Below are positions 16,541 through 26,294 of a DNA stretch of 39,627 nt, in pieces; position 1 is the first letter of the stretch; the number at the start of each line of letters is the position of its first letter. This stretch comes from Lachnospiraceae bacterium. GTDB taxonomy: Bacteria; Bacillota; Clostridia; Lachnospirales; Lachnospiraceae. Where the stretch lies: assembly GCA_014799465.1 (NCBI GenBank), contig JAAVHZ010000026.1:1-39627 (forward strand), written 5' to 3'. A program made the position numbers and the translations under genes. The notes under the pieces are model-generated. The model was not told the origin of the DNA and made no database searches. It was given only the letters and a program-made list of their open reading frames with translations.

Positions 16541-18655
16541 ATGAGAAAAGAAAATTCAGCAGTCAGGACAAAATTTATATCGGAGGCAGGCAGCAGACTG
16601 GTAAATGCGGATTATTTTGCATTTGTGGAGTTAGATAATTATGCCTGTTATTGTATAGCTGATGGTATAGACAATGACAGGATGAAAGAAAGTGCAAGAT
16701 TAGTAGTATCATCAGTAATTGATGAATTTTATCAAAGACCCGGTATGGGCAAAGGTACTATAAAGCATTATCTTGAGGCAGCACATCGTACGCTTTTAAA
16801 GGAATCGGGAACTGTAAGACTTGAAGCAAGTGTACTTGTTATTGTAACTGATTATAAGAAGATGCGATATGGTAATGCAGGAAATGCAAGAATGTATCAT
16901 TGGAGAAACGGGAAAATCATAAACCAGAGCAAAGACCAGTCATTAAGCCGTAATCTGGCGGATAAGGGAGATATTGCCCTTGATAAGATTGAAGAGCATG
17001 AAGAGAGGCATAATTTGTACTGTTATGCGGGACAGAGAGGAAGTTTCAGACCTGAGATTTCTAAAAAGGTTAAGATGGCAGACGGAGATATATTATCACT
17101 TATGACCTGTGGAATATGGGAAAATACAGGGGTTGCCGAGCTGTTGGATTCTATAGAGGATGCAAAGTCACCTGAAGAGGTATGCTCGGGAATGGAAGAG
17201 ATTATCTTAAGCCAGCGTCTTAAAAATATACAAAATTATACGTTTTCATGTATTTATATAGATAAAGTATACCGTAATCCTAATAGACAGAGAAATATGA
17301 AGATTGTTAAAAGGATACTTATTCCGCTGTGCATTATTTTGTTTATATTAGGCATCGGTTTTACGGTGAAAACGGTAATACTTTATAAAAATATTAATTC
17401 CATGTGGAATTGTATTGATTTGGCAGTGGAGGACATGGCTGCGGGATTGGATGAAGAAGGAAATAACAGCTACGATAAGGCGAGTGATATATATAAAAAG
17501 TTTGATTCAAGAAGTGAGCTGTCAAAAAACAAAGTTATAGCAGCAAAATCCTATATGAACCTTTTTGAGTATAGGAATGAATATTTAAAAGCAGAGAACT
17601 GTCAGGAAAAATATGTGGCAGCCTGTAAACTGCTTACATGTCTTGTGGGCAGCAAGGGATTTGTAAGGCTTGAGAATGACGGAATAGATGATAAAGCACT
17701 GGCACTTTCATCACTAAAGCAGGTGAGCAGAAAATATCTGGACGGAGCAGCAAAGGCAGACTTGGAAAATTTCACAGAAGGATTTTCTAAAGAGTATGAT
17801 AAATTAAAAGCGGAATATAAGGTGTATCAGCTATTGAAGGAAGCACAGACACTATTTGACACACAGATAAATGATGCATCAAAAGAAAGTGAATTGGTAC
17901 AGGCGGCAAAGGCAGCAGGAATAATAATATATAATTTTGACGGTTCGCAATTTTCGGAAAAGTATAAGGATTTGAAGACGGCAGTTGCCTATGCTTCAAA
18001 TAATAATATAAAACTTTCAACCACAGAAGACCAATACAATGAATTTTTAAATAGTGTGAGCAGCAGGCTTGCATACATAAAAGGCAGGGCATATGAAAGT
18101 GAAGCAGAAGGATTGGTAAATGCAGGTCAGTTTCCGGAAGCTAAAACTGCATATAACAATGCAAAGGATGCACTGCAGAAAGCAGGCAAAGAAACGTATG
18201 CCGGAGATATAAGTGACATTGAAGGAAAAATAGCAGGTGTTGACCAGAAGGTTTCAGATGCAAATATGGATAAATTAAATGAAGATACCCGTTTATTAGT
18301 GGCACAGGCAGCGGAAAAATTTGATTCAGCCAGATATGATGAAGCACAGAACATATGCAGCCAGGTATCTTCAATGCTGTCACAGGCAGGAGTTTCTTCG
18401 GGAATTGTATATGATGATTTGTGCAAATTGCAGGAGAAAATAGTAAGTGCCCAGAATGCTTCCGGTTATGAGAAAGAAGCACAGGAGTATGAAATGCAGG
18501 GTGATTACGATATGGCTTTGTCAACATATGAATATGCACAAAAGGCATATGAGGAAGCAGGAGTAAGTGATAAGGAAAAGGAAATGAGACAGAAAATAAA
18601 TCAGATAAAAAAGATACTCAGTGAACAGGAAACTACTGCGGCAAACACAAATTAA
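16541..18655 (+). CDS. Membrane pseudophosphatase (PP2C-like) with TPR-like outer domain
   Basis: Residues 1-245 follow the PP2C order but lose the key residues: NADYF replaces NEDS, ADGIDND replaces DGxGG, GNAGNARMY replaces GDSR, CGIWEN replaces SDG, and no DN remains before the last strand. A membrane helix lies at about 258-282. The remaining 420 residues are helical, with TPR-like units near the end such as LVNAGQFPEAKTAYNNAK and EMQGDYDMALSTYEYAQ. Topology mirrors the first kinase: signalling domain, one membrane helix, outer helical repeats. It may sense a wall-side signal or scaffold phosphorylated partners without catalysis. The fold assignment is good; the loss of activity is inferred from motif loss. 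Confidence 0.75.
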   Translation: MRKENSAVRTKFISEAGSRLVNADYFAFVELDNYACYCIADGIDNDRMKESARLVVSSVIDEFYQRPGMGKGTIKHYLEAAHRTLLKESGTVRLEASVLVIVTDYKKMRYGNAGNARMYHWRNGKIINQSKDQSLSRNLADKGDIALDKIEEHEERHNLYCYAGQRGSFRPEISKKVKMADGDILSLMTCGIWENTGVAELLDSIEDAKSPEEVCSGMEEIILSQRLKNIQNYTFSCIYIDKVYRNPNRQRNMKIVKRILIPLCIILFILGIGFTVKTVILYKNINSMWNCIDLAVEDMAAGLDEEGNNSYDKASDIYKKFDSRSELSKNKVIAAKSYMNLFEYRNEYLKAENCQEKYVAACKLLTCLVGSKGFVRLENDGIDDKALALSSLKQVSRKYLDGAAKADLENFTEGFSKEYDKLKAEYKVYQLLKEAQTLFDTQINDASKESELVQAAKAAGIIIYNFDGSQFSEKYKDLKTAVAYASNNNIKLSTTEDQYNEFLNSVSSRLAYIKGRAYESEAEGLVNAGQFPEAKTAYNNAKDALQKAGKETYAGDISDIEGKIAGVDQKVSDANMDKLNEDTRLLVAQAAEKFDSARYDEAQNICSQVSSMLSQAGVSSGIVYDDLCKLQEKIVSAQNASGYEKEAQEYEMQGDYDMALSTYEYAQKAYEEAGVSDKEKEMRQKINQIKKILSEQETTAANTN

Positions 18656-18678
18656 TCTTTTTCAAAAGGAGCATTTAT

Positions 18679-19971
18679 ATGAAGGATTTGCTTAATAAAA
18701 GGATAAACAACATACAAAGTCTTGAAGACAGGAAGGTTTTCAGGGATATTATCAATCATGTATTCATGGATTTGGTTGATTATCAGGAGCGTCAGATTGA
18801 GACATTGAAAAGCAGTATATTTGATGAAATGTCCGTTAATGATAAGAGACCTGTTATATATGGAACAATGATTAAAAAGTATGAATATGACGATTCAGAT
18901 GATTTTATGTTTCCGATGAGTGTTAAGGATGTGGAACCCTATGAATTATCTGCCCAAGAAATAAATCAGTCTATAGTGCGGAATAATTCATTTATGATTG
19001 GAAAGACATTTTTAAAATGTGACTTCAAAACTCTTGATAAGCTATATGATTCGGGAAGAACATTTAAAGGAAAAATATATACCGATGCAGGAGTTATAGA
19101 GATTAATACGAGGATATGCAGATATAGAAGTTATGAGGAAATGCTGGAGCATTTATATAACGTATTTATAAAAAACGGTTTGGAGTGGATTACACCAAAT
19201 CTTCCTTATATACATAAATTTGCTGCTTTTATGATAGACACACCTATAGATATATCTGATGATGCGGTTATAGAGAAAATAGAGGTAAATCTTGAAGAAT
19301 TTGAGGAACACAGGATAGATGATGTACTTCCCGTATGGAATATTGAGCAGACCATGATACAGAGTATTAATTTTCCAATTCCTACACAGGATAACGTACT
19401 TAAAGAACACAGATTTGATGTGTATGATTTATCTTCATACCGCTATATACCTGATTTTAAGGATGAAGATTCAGGATATGTAAAGAGGACAAAGGAATCC
19501 GTATCTGTAGTGATACCGGAAAGTGAAATCAGGGAATGGCCAATGTATAAGGTGTATCCTGCCATAAACGGCAAGCACTATGTGTATCCGTTTGATATAT
19601 ATGATAATGCATCGGCAGATAATTTTTATAACGGATATTTAAATGCGGGATGCAGAAGTGTGCGTACAAAAGGTGAAATATCAAGGATACTGTATTCATT
19701 CAGTGCTTCAGGGATGTTTAAAATAATTGGTTATGAAATGAAAGAAGACGTAGAAAATATTATTTCAGACACATATGCAGTAAATAACTTTATATTGGAT
19801 GAAATCAGGGCTTCATTTTGCAGTAAAAATGTATTGATAGTGTATTATTCATACAAATATGACAATAAATATGTGGCGGCTGACATAATGAGTTTTATAA
19901 TATCAGAACTTCAGCAGTACATTCCTGATATGAGATGTATCGGAATAGAAAGGAATGGTACTGTAGAATGA
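18679..19971 (+). CDS. Unrecognised protein, candidate baseplate component
   Basis: This 430-residue cytoplasmic protein has no signal or membrane segment. The first about 60 residues are predicted helical (KDLLNKRINNIQSLEDR onward); the rest mixes strands and loops rich in aromatic residues (WNIEQ, YRYIP, EWPMYKVYP). I cannot match it to TssF, TssG or gp6 by eye. It has AAAGGAG eight bases before the ATG and its stop overlaps the next gene by an ATGA, so the two are probably translated and assembled together. Position between the tube and spike genes is where baseplate wedge proteins usually lie in T6SS and other CIS loci. Function is unproven. Confidence 0.55.
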   Translation: MKDLLNKRINNIQSLEDRKVFRDIINHVFMDLVDYQERQIETLKSSIFDEMSVNDKRPVIYGTMIKKYEYDDSDDFMFPMSVKDVEPYELSAQEINQSIVRNNSFMIGKTFLKCDFKTLDKLYDSGRTFKGKIYTDAGVIEINTRICRYRSYEEMLEHLYNVFIKNGLEWITPNLPYIHKFAAFMIDTPIDISDDAVIEKIEVNLEEFEEHRIDDVLPVWNIEQTMIQSINFPIPTQDNVLKEHRFDVYDLSSYRYIPDFKDEDSGYVKRTKESVSVVIPESEIREWPMYKVYPAINGKHYVYPFDIYDNASADNFYNGYLNAGCRSVRTKGEISRILYSFSASGMFKIIGYEMKEDVENIISDTYAVNNFILDEIRASFCSKNVLIVYYSYKYDNKYVAADIMSFIISELQQYIPDMRCIGIERNGTVE

Positions 19972-20663
19972 ATTATATGTGGGATACGCTAATATTGGCG
20001 AAGAGAAAAAATATTGATATAGAAAATATATATTTCAGGCTTGCAGAAATATATTCACCATACTTAGAACTGGCAATGAAATATATTAACTTTTCTATAG
20101 ATGAGAATACTACGGAACTGGATGTAAATCCGTTCTATAGGTTCGGATACATATTTAACAGAATGTTCATGCCTGATGATGATGAAAGTCAGGAACTTAG
20201 GGAAGAACTGTTAAACTGCATGCTGCATTTTATATATAATATTGATATTTATACAGGTATGAATACTCATGAATTTATGAGAATGTTCATAAGAAGTGAT
20301 ATTGAAAATGGATATTTCGGAGAGGAAATGAAAGAAAGCTGGAGTCTGTTCAGTCTTACGGAACAGGAGGTTGTTACAACCCAAATGATTGATATGTATA
20401 AGACAGGCTCCGGGGCAGAGGTGCTTAGAAAAGCAATATTAGGTGTATTTAATAACGGATATGTATATTTTAACAAAATACTTAAAGATGAAATTCTTAT
20501 ATTTGCGGGAATAAGGGAAAAGGACATATACAGGCGGAAAATGGAATTTCTTATAGAAATGTTTATGCCGCTTGATTTTAAATACAGGATATATTGGTCA
20601 AAACATTTTGGAATAATCGGCAGTGAAGAACTGATGAAAGAGGATGCTATAGTTTTATACTGA
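19968..20663 (+). CDS. Unrecognised protein, candidate baseplate wedge partner
   Basis: I start this at ATG 19968, which overlaps the previous stop by four bases and gives 231 residues. It is mostly helical and acidic, without membrane segments. The C-terminus (LDFKYRIYWSKHFGIIGSEE) is a distinctive motif I cannot assign. Coupled translation with the previous gene suggests a stoichiometric partner, as with TssF-TssG or wedge pairs of phage tails. The call rests on position only; it could instead be an assembly factor. Confidence 0.5.
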   Translation: MNYMWDTLILAKRKNIDIENIYFRLAEIYSPYLELAMKYINFSIDENTTELDVNPFYRFGYIFNRMFMPDDDESQELREELLNCMLHFIYNIDIYTGMNTHEFMRMFIRSDIENGYFGEEMKESWSLFSLTEQEVVTTQMIDMYKTGSGAEVLRKAILGVFNNGYVYFNKILKDEILIFAGIREKDIYRRKMEFLIEMFMPLDFKYRIYWSKHFGIIGSEELMKEDAIVLY

Positions 20664-20684
20664 CAGCGTATGAAAGGAAGTGAC

Positions 20685-23360
20685 ATGATGGCAGGGTATA
20701 CGCTTAATCTTGGAGAGAATAAAAGTACGGCAGAATATACAAGGGCTTACAGGGAGAAAGAACTTGAAGAAATGACTACTATACAGCTAAGAGACATTTG
20801 TACCAAAGAAAAGATTATAAAAGGCATTACAAATGTACTTAACAGATATGAACTTATAGAGACAATTCTGCGGTATAGAGGAGAGAAAGAGACATTATTT
20901 ATATTTGAAAAGGCAGAAGGCGGATATGAGAGGATAGAAGAGATATTAAATAGAAAACTTGGGAGTGCCCTAAGGGATGAGGGAACCATACGGAATCCTG
21001 CTAAGATAATAGTATATACCAATCTGGAGATGTCACCCCATGACAGATATCAGGTGGAAATAGACCATCAGAAAAGAGATGGAATCAGCAAGGCAGTAGT
21101 AAACCATCTGGGAGAGTCAAATGTCCTGTTGGTAAGTGAAGAAAACGAACTGTGCGGAATATTCAATCTTGTAAGCGACGGGCAGGATGAACCGGAATAT
21201 TTTCTGGCAAAAAGTGCAGATATACCGGTAACCATGGCACAACACCGTCATTACTTCCTGTTGTTCTTTGAGAAGAAAGAATCAGACTATCTTTACAGTG
21301 CTTATTATGACATGGAGCGTTCACCGGCAGCAGTCCTTAACTATTACAGAGTGCCCTTAGTGGATATAGAGATAAGGGAGGCAGAAGAAACGGATGCCAT
21401 TCTGTCTATAGATTTTGGTACTTCCAATACTACGGCAGGTGCATATCTGGATTATGGATATATAAGCAGGCTGAATGAGCATGATATTTTAAACGGATGC
21501 ATAAAAACAGATGATATTAATCTGGTGGAATTCCTTGATTATACCAAAACCAGAAAAAAATGGATGCCTCTCCTGCCGACGGTAGTCAGCGTAACGGACT
21601 GCAGCAATCCCGAAAGGATAAAGTATAAGTTCGGCTATGATGCACTTAAAGAAACAAAGATTAAATACTATGATGAAACATTCAGTGTATTTTATGAGAT
21701 AAAACGGTGGGTAAACAGCTATGAAACCATGCAGGAGATAGTGGATAAAAAAGGTAATGTGGCATATGTGCCAAGATACACTATTATAAAGCAGTATTTT
21801 GACTATGTGATAAAAAATGCAGAGCAGAGGTTTAAGTGTAAATTCCGAACACTGCATCTTACAAGCCCGGTGAAACTTAAACAACAGTATCATAAAATGT
21901 TCAAAGAAATCTTAAGTGATTATAATATAGAGACTGACCATATGCTCGATGAAGGTACGGCAGTGGTATATAACACCATAGCAGGTCTTATAGATAGGAA
22001 ACGCTATTATGACGGCGAAAAAATGCAGGCACTTATAATAGACTGCGGCGGCGGAACTACCGACCTTTCTTCTTGTTCATTTGTCATTAGAAATGAATCT
22101 ATGGCATATGACGTTGACATAGAGACCACATATGAAAACGGTGATACTAACTTTGGTGGAAATAATATTACATACCGTATTATGCAGTTTATTAAAATAA
22201 TATTTGCCAGATATTATACAAGCCATGAAAGCATAAAGCTGGAAGAACTGATACAGGTTCCTGCGGCAGACATATTCCGATATGTGGATGAGTACGGCAA
22301 AGACAAGGTATATGAAAATCTGGAAAAGGCATATGAGGAAGCAGAAGATATAATCCCTACAAAGTTTAAGAACTATGAGAACCACACAAGGGATGAATAT
22401 TTCATGGTAAAGAACAACTTTTACTTTCTGTTCGACATAGCTGACAAGTTGAAAAAGCAGTTCTACATGAATGAAAGTGTTATCCGCAACAGATTCCAGT
22501 CCAACTATGAAGAAGAAAATGAAGATTTAAAGATTACAAGGATTGACCGCTGGAATCTGGTGGTGAAGGAAAAGGGGAGGCTTACATATAATCATAACTT
22601 TCCTGATGTTATTTTTAACATTAAGGAAGTGGAACTGTTATTAAAGGCTGACATATACGAAATAGTCAATAAGTTCCTGCTCCAGTTTTTTAAGGACGGA
22701 ACACTCGGTAATTATTCAATAATAAAGCTTACAGGCCAGTCCTGCCGTATAGATATATTCAGGGAGGCACTTAAGGAATTTATACCGGGAAAGTGTATAG
22801 AATTCAAGCAACACAGTAATGATAATGCCAGCATAATGGAATTAAAGCTCGCATGTGTAAAAGGTGCAATCCAGTATGTCAATTCCAGAAAGATAGGATT
22901 TACGGATGTGAACCTTCATTACTGTATGCCGATGATACCATATTCCGTAACCGGATTTACCCACGAAAACGAAGAAGTACAGCTTATCTGCTGTCTGGAT
23001 AAAGTTGTAACGGCAGGATATCTGTCAAGAAACAGGGACATAAGACAGCTTGAACTTCTGTTAAAAGACGGATATGGCAAGATAAAGTTCCGTTATAACT
23101 ACCGCAACAATCCTGATGAATACAAAAAGACCACATTTGAAGACGTGGAAGAATTATACGGCGGATATATTTATCAGGACGATACTGACAATATTACAGA
23201 CAGGGAAGTGAAATTCTTTGTGTTTGCGGCAGGAGACCAGTGGGGATTTTTCGTAGTTCCGATTACAAGAGACAACACACAGTTATATATAGGCAGGGAA
23301 GAATTCTTTGCGTTTGAAAATGATATGTGGGAAGTAGACTTTTTTGACGGTACTAAATAA
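20685..23360 (+). CDS. Divergent HSP70/actin-fold ATPase with SAP-like N-terminus
   Basis: The actin/HSP70 ATPase signature is visible: phosphate-1 loop D243-FGTSNTT, phosphate-2 loop D453-CGGGTTD (453-460), and an adenosine-type LTGQS turn near 683. Before it lies a segment of about 230 residues whose start (about 15-60, TTIQLRDICTKEKI and on) looks like a SAP or Rho-N-type helical pair. Total length is about 890 residues versus about 610 for DnaK, with a large unmatched C-terminal region and no recognisable DnaK substrate domain. GGAAG at 20676-20680 supports ATG 20685 or 20688 rather than 20670. A dedicated J-domain protein in the same locus is a likely partner. It may remodel baseplate or sheath; that role is inference. 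Confidence 0.75.
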   Translation: MMAGYTLNLGENKSTAEYTRAYREKELEEMTTIQLRDICTKEKIIKGITNVLNRYELIETILRYRGEKETLFIFEKAEGGYERIEEILNRKLGSALRDEGTIRNPAKIIVYTNLEMSPHDRYQVEIDHQKRDGISKAVVNHLGESNVLLVSEENELCGIFNLVSDGQDEPEYFLAKSADIPVTMAQHRHYFLLFFEKKESDYLYSAYYDMERSPAAVLNYYRVPLVDIEIREAEETDAILSIDFGTSNTTAGAYLDYGYISRLNEHDILNGCIKTDDINLVEFLDYTKTRKKWMPLLPTVVSVTDCSNPERIKYKFGYDALKETKIKYYDETFSVFYEIKRWVNSYETMQEIVDKKGNVAYVPRYTIIKQYFDYVIKNAEQRFKCKFRTLHLTSPVKLKQQYHKMFKEILSDYNIETDHMLDEGTAVVYNTIAGLIDRKRYYDGEKMQALIIDCGGGTTDLSSCSFVIRNESMAYDVDIETTYENGDTNFGGNNITYRIMQFIKIIFARYYTSHESIKLEELIQVPAADIFRYVDEYGKDKVYENLEKAYEEAEDIIPTKFKNYENHTRDEYFMVKNNFYFLFDIADKLKKQFYMNESVIRNRFQSNYEEENEDLKITRIDRWNLVVKEKGRLTYNHNFPDVIFNIKEVELLLKADIYEIVNKFLLQFFKDGTLGNYSIIKLTGQSCRIDIFREALKEFIPGKCIEFKQHSNDNASIMELKLACVKGAIQYVNSRKIGFTDVNLHYCMPMIPYSVTGFTHENEEVQLICCLDKVVTAGYLSRNRDIRQLELLLKDGYGKIKFRYNYRNNPDEYKKTTFEDVEELYGGYIYQDDTDNITDREVKFFVFAAGDQWGFFVVPITRDNTQLYIGREEFFAFENDMWEVDFFDGTK

Positions 23361-23383
23361 AAGGAAGGAGGTATGGAAGGGCA

Positions 23384-24163
23384 ATGTTTAAGAATAATTA
23401 TCCAAGATTTGAAAAAGGCGTGGTACTGAAAGCCACAATGCTTGAAAATATGCTGTTATATCAGAGAAACATGCTTAGCATATTATATGACGGATACTCG
23501 GAAGGTATACTGGCAGGCGTAAATCTTAGTATAGAGAACGGCACCACAATAGTTATATCACCGGGAATTATAAAGCATAAGGATATGCTGTATCATATGT
23601 ATGAAGAAACAAGAGTGGCGGCACATCCGGCACACGATACACAGTATCTCCGTATAAGATTTAAGAAACCGGAGAAGAAGTCGGATGAGGTACAGCTTGA
23701 GAGTGAGATAATTCTGGATGAACATCCCACTGGTGTGGAAGATGAAGTGGAGCTGTGCAGATTCGTGTTAAATGATGGTGCAGTTTTAAGGAACAGCTAT
23801 AGGGATTTAAAAGATTATTCCACACTGCATGATACCGTAAATATTATTGAGACTATGTATTCGGCAGCGGACAGACCAACTTTCAGTCCGGATTTTCTTA
23901 TGGAATTCGGAAGGGAAATGTTAAAGTACCGCCTTACAGATATTAATGATGTATATTTTGCAAATGAATGTCTGAAAGGAGAGCATATAAAAAGGGAGAT
24001 TATAGAAAGGTATCTGAGCAGACGGCTTGACATGCCGTATAAAAAGCTAAGTAATCAGGAGATATACAGGAATCTGGTCAGGACAGCGGATATGGCAAGG
24101 AAGGGAGAAACTTCGGGTACAGGTAGGAGTGTGATGCAGGCAAGAAGGATGCTGGTGGATTAG
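23384..24163 (+). CDS. TssK-like baseplate adaptor candidate
   Basis: The first about 120 residues pattern like the N-terminal shoulder domain of TssK: an opening FEKGVVL turn, an amphipathic helix (TMLENMLLYQRNM), then a short beta barrel with LSIENGTTIVISPGIIK and an LRIRF strand. The C-terminal about 110 residues are helical and basic. At 259 residues it is shorter than TssK (about 445), so the trunk domain may be missing or replaced. AGGAGG lies 12 bases before the ATG. It sits between the ATPase and the spike cassette. If correct, it links baseplate to membrane partners; other gp8/gp10-like wedge roles are possible. Confidence 0.4.
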   Translation: MFKNNYPRFEKGVVLKATMLENMLLYQRNMLSILYDGYSEGILAGVNLSIENGTTIVISPGIIKHKDMLYHMYEETRVAAHPAHDTQYLRIRFKKPEKKSDEVQLESEIILDEHPTGVEDEVELCRFVLNDGAVLRNSYRDLKDYSTLHDTVNIIETMYSAADRPTFSPDFLMEFGREMLKYRLTDINDVYFANECLKGEHIKREIIERYLSRRLDMPYKKLSNQEIYRNLVRTADMARKGETSGTGRSVMQARRMLVD

Positions 24164-24180
24164 GTAAGGAGGGATGTGTA

Positions 24181-24783
24181 ATGAGATGGACTCTGGAGAT
24201 GGAGGAGGAGTTTATTGACCTTGAGATTATGGAAGATATTCTGGAAGAAAAGAGAACCGTTAAGGGAGATTTTACTACAGGAATATATATTAAAGAGCAG
24301 AAGGAGGAGTTTGAGAAGGTTTCGGTATTAGATGGTGAAATAGAACTATATCTGCCTCAAAAAAGAGAGAAAAAGGAACATTATGGTAGGGAGTTTATGT
24401 ATCCTAAAGTAATGGGAAAATTTGAGGAGTATGTATCTGATGACGGAAGGTTTTGCTTTGCAATTGAAAAATTGGAAGATTGTCTGCCGGAAGATTCGGA
24501 TATAAAAGCAGATGTTGTAGAAAATATTGAGGACAGGTATGCAAATACGGTCATTACTGAAATCGCAGACTTTGAAAATAAAGGAATGAAAATAGACTCT
24601 ATTATGGCTGAAGGCATGATAGGAGAAGATTTTGATGAATATGTAGGTTTCATTTTCTTTATAGTTTGTGGTACAGAATTATATAGATTTTATATTATGT
24701 CTGAAGATTCACTATGGGATATTACATATAAACTGGGTTTAAGAGTAGTAAAAAATATGGAGTTAAAGGAAGGTATATTATGA
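24181..24783 (+). CDS. Putative spike or effector chaperone (DcrB/EagR-like fold candidate)
   Basis: The protein has 200 residues: an acidic N-terminal extension, then an alpha/beta domain (about 60-200) with a terminal helix WDITYKLGLRVVKNM. The order of strands and a long closing helix is reminiscent of DcrB/PsbP-like proteins, the fold of EagR (DUF1795) chaperones that accompany VgrG/PAAR effectors in T6SS; I recognise the pattern only loosely. It overlaps the VgrG gene by ATGA. A truncated paralogue at 35517-35774 stands in the same place before the second VgrG, so the linkage with the spike is ancestral. AAGGAGGG precedes the start. Confidence 0.5.
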   Translation: MRWTLEMEEEFIDLEIMEDILEEKRTVKGDFTTGIYIKEQKEEFEKVSVLDGEIELYLPQKREKKEHYGREFMYPKVMGKFEEYVSDDGRFCFAIEKLEDCLPEDSDIKADVVENIEDRYANTVITEIADFENKGMKIDSIMAEGMIGEDFDEYVGFIFFIVCGTELYRFYIMSEDSLWDITYKLGLRVVKNMELKEGIL

Positions 24784-26261
24784 AGGATAGTGTAGTAGAA
24801 ATTGAAGGAATTGACTATAAGTACATAACAGATATTAAATTTCATAAGGGAGCAGATGAACATGGAACTGCTACAATAAAATGTGTTGCAGAAGACGATT
24901 ATGCGGAAAATATAATTAATCTAAGTGCAGAGGCAGTATGGGTGAGCATAAAGATTGGGGAAGAGGAAGGCGGACCGGCAAATACTACAGTATTTGCTGG
25001 AATAATAAATAAAATCGGAGTGGACACAAGACAAGGCGTATCAGAAATATGTATCGACCTGATAGGCGGAAGTTATATGATGGATGTAGAAAGGAAGACA
25101 CGGACATTCCAAAATGATGAATCAAAACTATCCAATATCATAAATGTATTAAAGGGTGACTGTGAAAAGAGTTTTACGGGAAATCCTGCAATGATAAACA
25201 AAGGTGATAAATGTGACATCAGCTTTAAACCGAAATGCAACCTGCTGGTGCAGTATGAAGAAACAGATTATGAATTTCTTAAAAGATGTGCATCCATGCA
25301 GGGATTACACCTTATAACATCAATTAATTCAACAAATGCGACCTGTATGAATGTAAATATCGGACTGGTAAGCAGCGGTAAGACAGAAAATTTAGAAACA
25401 AAATATTTTAAACAGGAAAAGCAGGTGGCACAGTTTATTGCAGACAAAAAGGCAGGACTTAAAGGTACGGCAGAGGATGACTATGAAACAATGATAGTGA
25501 GATGCCGTGATTATTTTGATATTGGAAGTGCAGTAAATATAAACGGAAAAACCATGTATGTTTATAAGGCAGATTCACGATATGACAGCAGCCATAATAC
25601 TTCCAAAAGCAAATCCAATTATAATAAGGATGAATTTTGGCATGTATACATTTTGGCAGGAGAGAAAAGATTCAAAAAACCGCAGACATTTAACTACAAC
25701 ATGATAGGTGCTTCTCTTCAGTCAAAAGTAAAGGAAGTAAATAAAGCAAAGCTGAAGATAGAATGTGACGTAGACGGAAAAGCAGCAGCAGACCCTTTGG
25801 AATTCCCATATGCAACGGTATATTCAACAAATGACGGTACAGGCTGGTACTGCATGCCCGAGGTAGACGATGTAGTAAGGCTGTACCTTCCTACGGAAGA
25901 TGAAAAAGATGCATATGTAATAAGTGCAGTACATCTTGAAGAAGGAACAGGTTTAAGGGATGACCCGACGCATAAATTCATAATGAATAAATATAAAAAG
26001 CAGGTAGAGTTTACAAAGGATACAATAAAAATAACAAATAATGATGGACTGGAAATAAAAATGGAGGATAAAGAAGGCATATCAATTATTTCAAATAAAG
26101 ACATTAAAATGAGTGCAGATAAGAATATTGATATTCTGAGTACTAAAAACAAAGTCAAGATAAGCGGCCAGTCAGAAGTGATGTTAAAACAAGGTGCATC
26201 ATCTTATATAAAACTGAAAGGAAATGCCTTAATAAAAGGCAGAAGTGTAGATTTGGAATAG
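24780..26261 (+). CDS. VgrG-like spike protein 1 (phage late control D family), cassette A
   Basis: The N-terminal about 300 residues look like the gp27/Pvc8-type ring: an EGIDYKYITDIKF start, then strands such as VFAGIINKI and the conserved YEETDYEFLKRCASMQG segment typical of phage late control D proteins. An OB-like domain follows (about 320-400, ATVYSTNDGTGWYCMPEVDD and VRLYLPTED), then a short beta-helix with repeated IKI/ISI strands ending at 493. No toxin extension is present, so it is a structural spike. It shares a 4-bp overlap with the chaperone gene. A second copy lies at 35777. Together with VgrG-like protein 2, the system encodes two spike types, which may form one hybrid trimer or two separate spikes. 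Confidence 0.85.
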   Translation: MKDSVVEIEGIDYKYITDIKFHKGADEHGTATIKCVAEDDYAENIINLSAEAVWVSIKIGEEEGGPANTTVFAGIINKIGVDTRQGVSEICIDLIGGSYMMDVERKTRTFQNDESKLSNIINVLKGDCEKSFTGNPAMINKGDKCDISFKPKCNLLVQYEETDYEFLKRCASMQGLHLITSINSTNATCMNVNIGLVSSGKTENLETKYFKQEKQVAQFIADKKAGLKGTAEDDYETMIVRCRDYFDIGSAVNINGKTMYVYKADSRYDSSHNTSKSKSNYNKDEFWHVYILAGEKRFKKPQTFNYNMIGASLQSKVKEVNKAKLKIECDVDGKAAADPLEFPYATVYSTNDGTGWYCMPEVDDVVRLYLPTEDEKDAYVISAVHLEEGTGLRDDPTHKFIMNKYKKQVEFTKDTIKITNNDGLEIKMEDKEGISIISNKDIKMSADKNIDILSTKNKVKISGQSEVMLKQGASSYIKLKGNALIKGRSVDLE

Positions 26262-26294
26262 ACACATTAAGTTGAAAGACAGGCGAAGGAAAAT

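Noticed and set aside
20685-23360. Housekeeping DnaK
   Set aside because: The ATPase loops match the superfamily, but length, N-terminal SAP-like region and lack of the DnaK substrate domain differ strongly.
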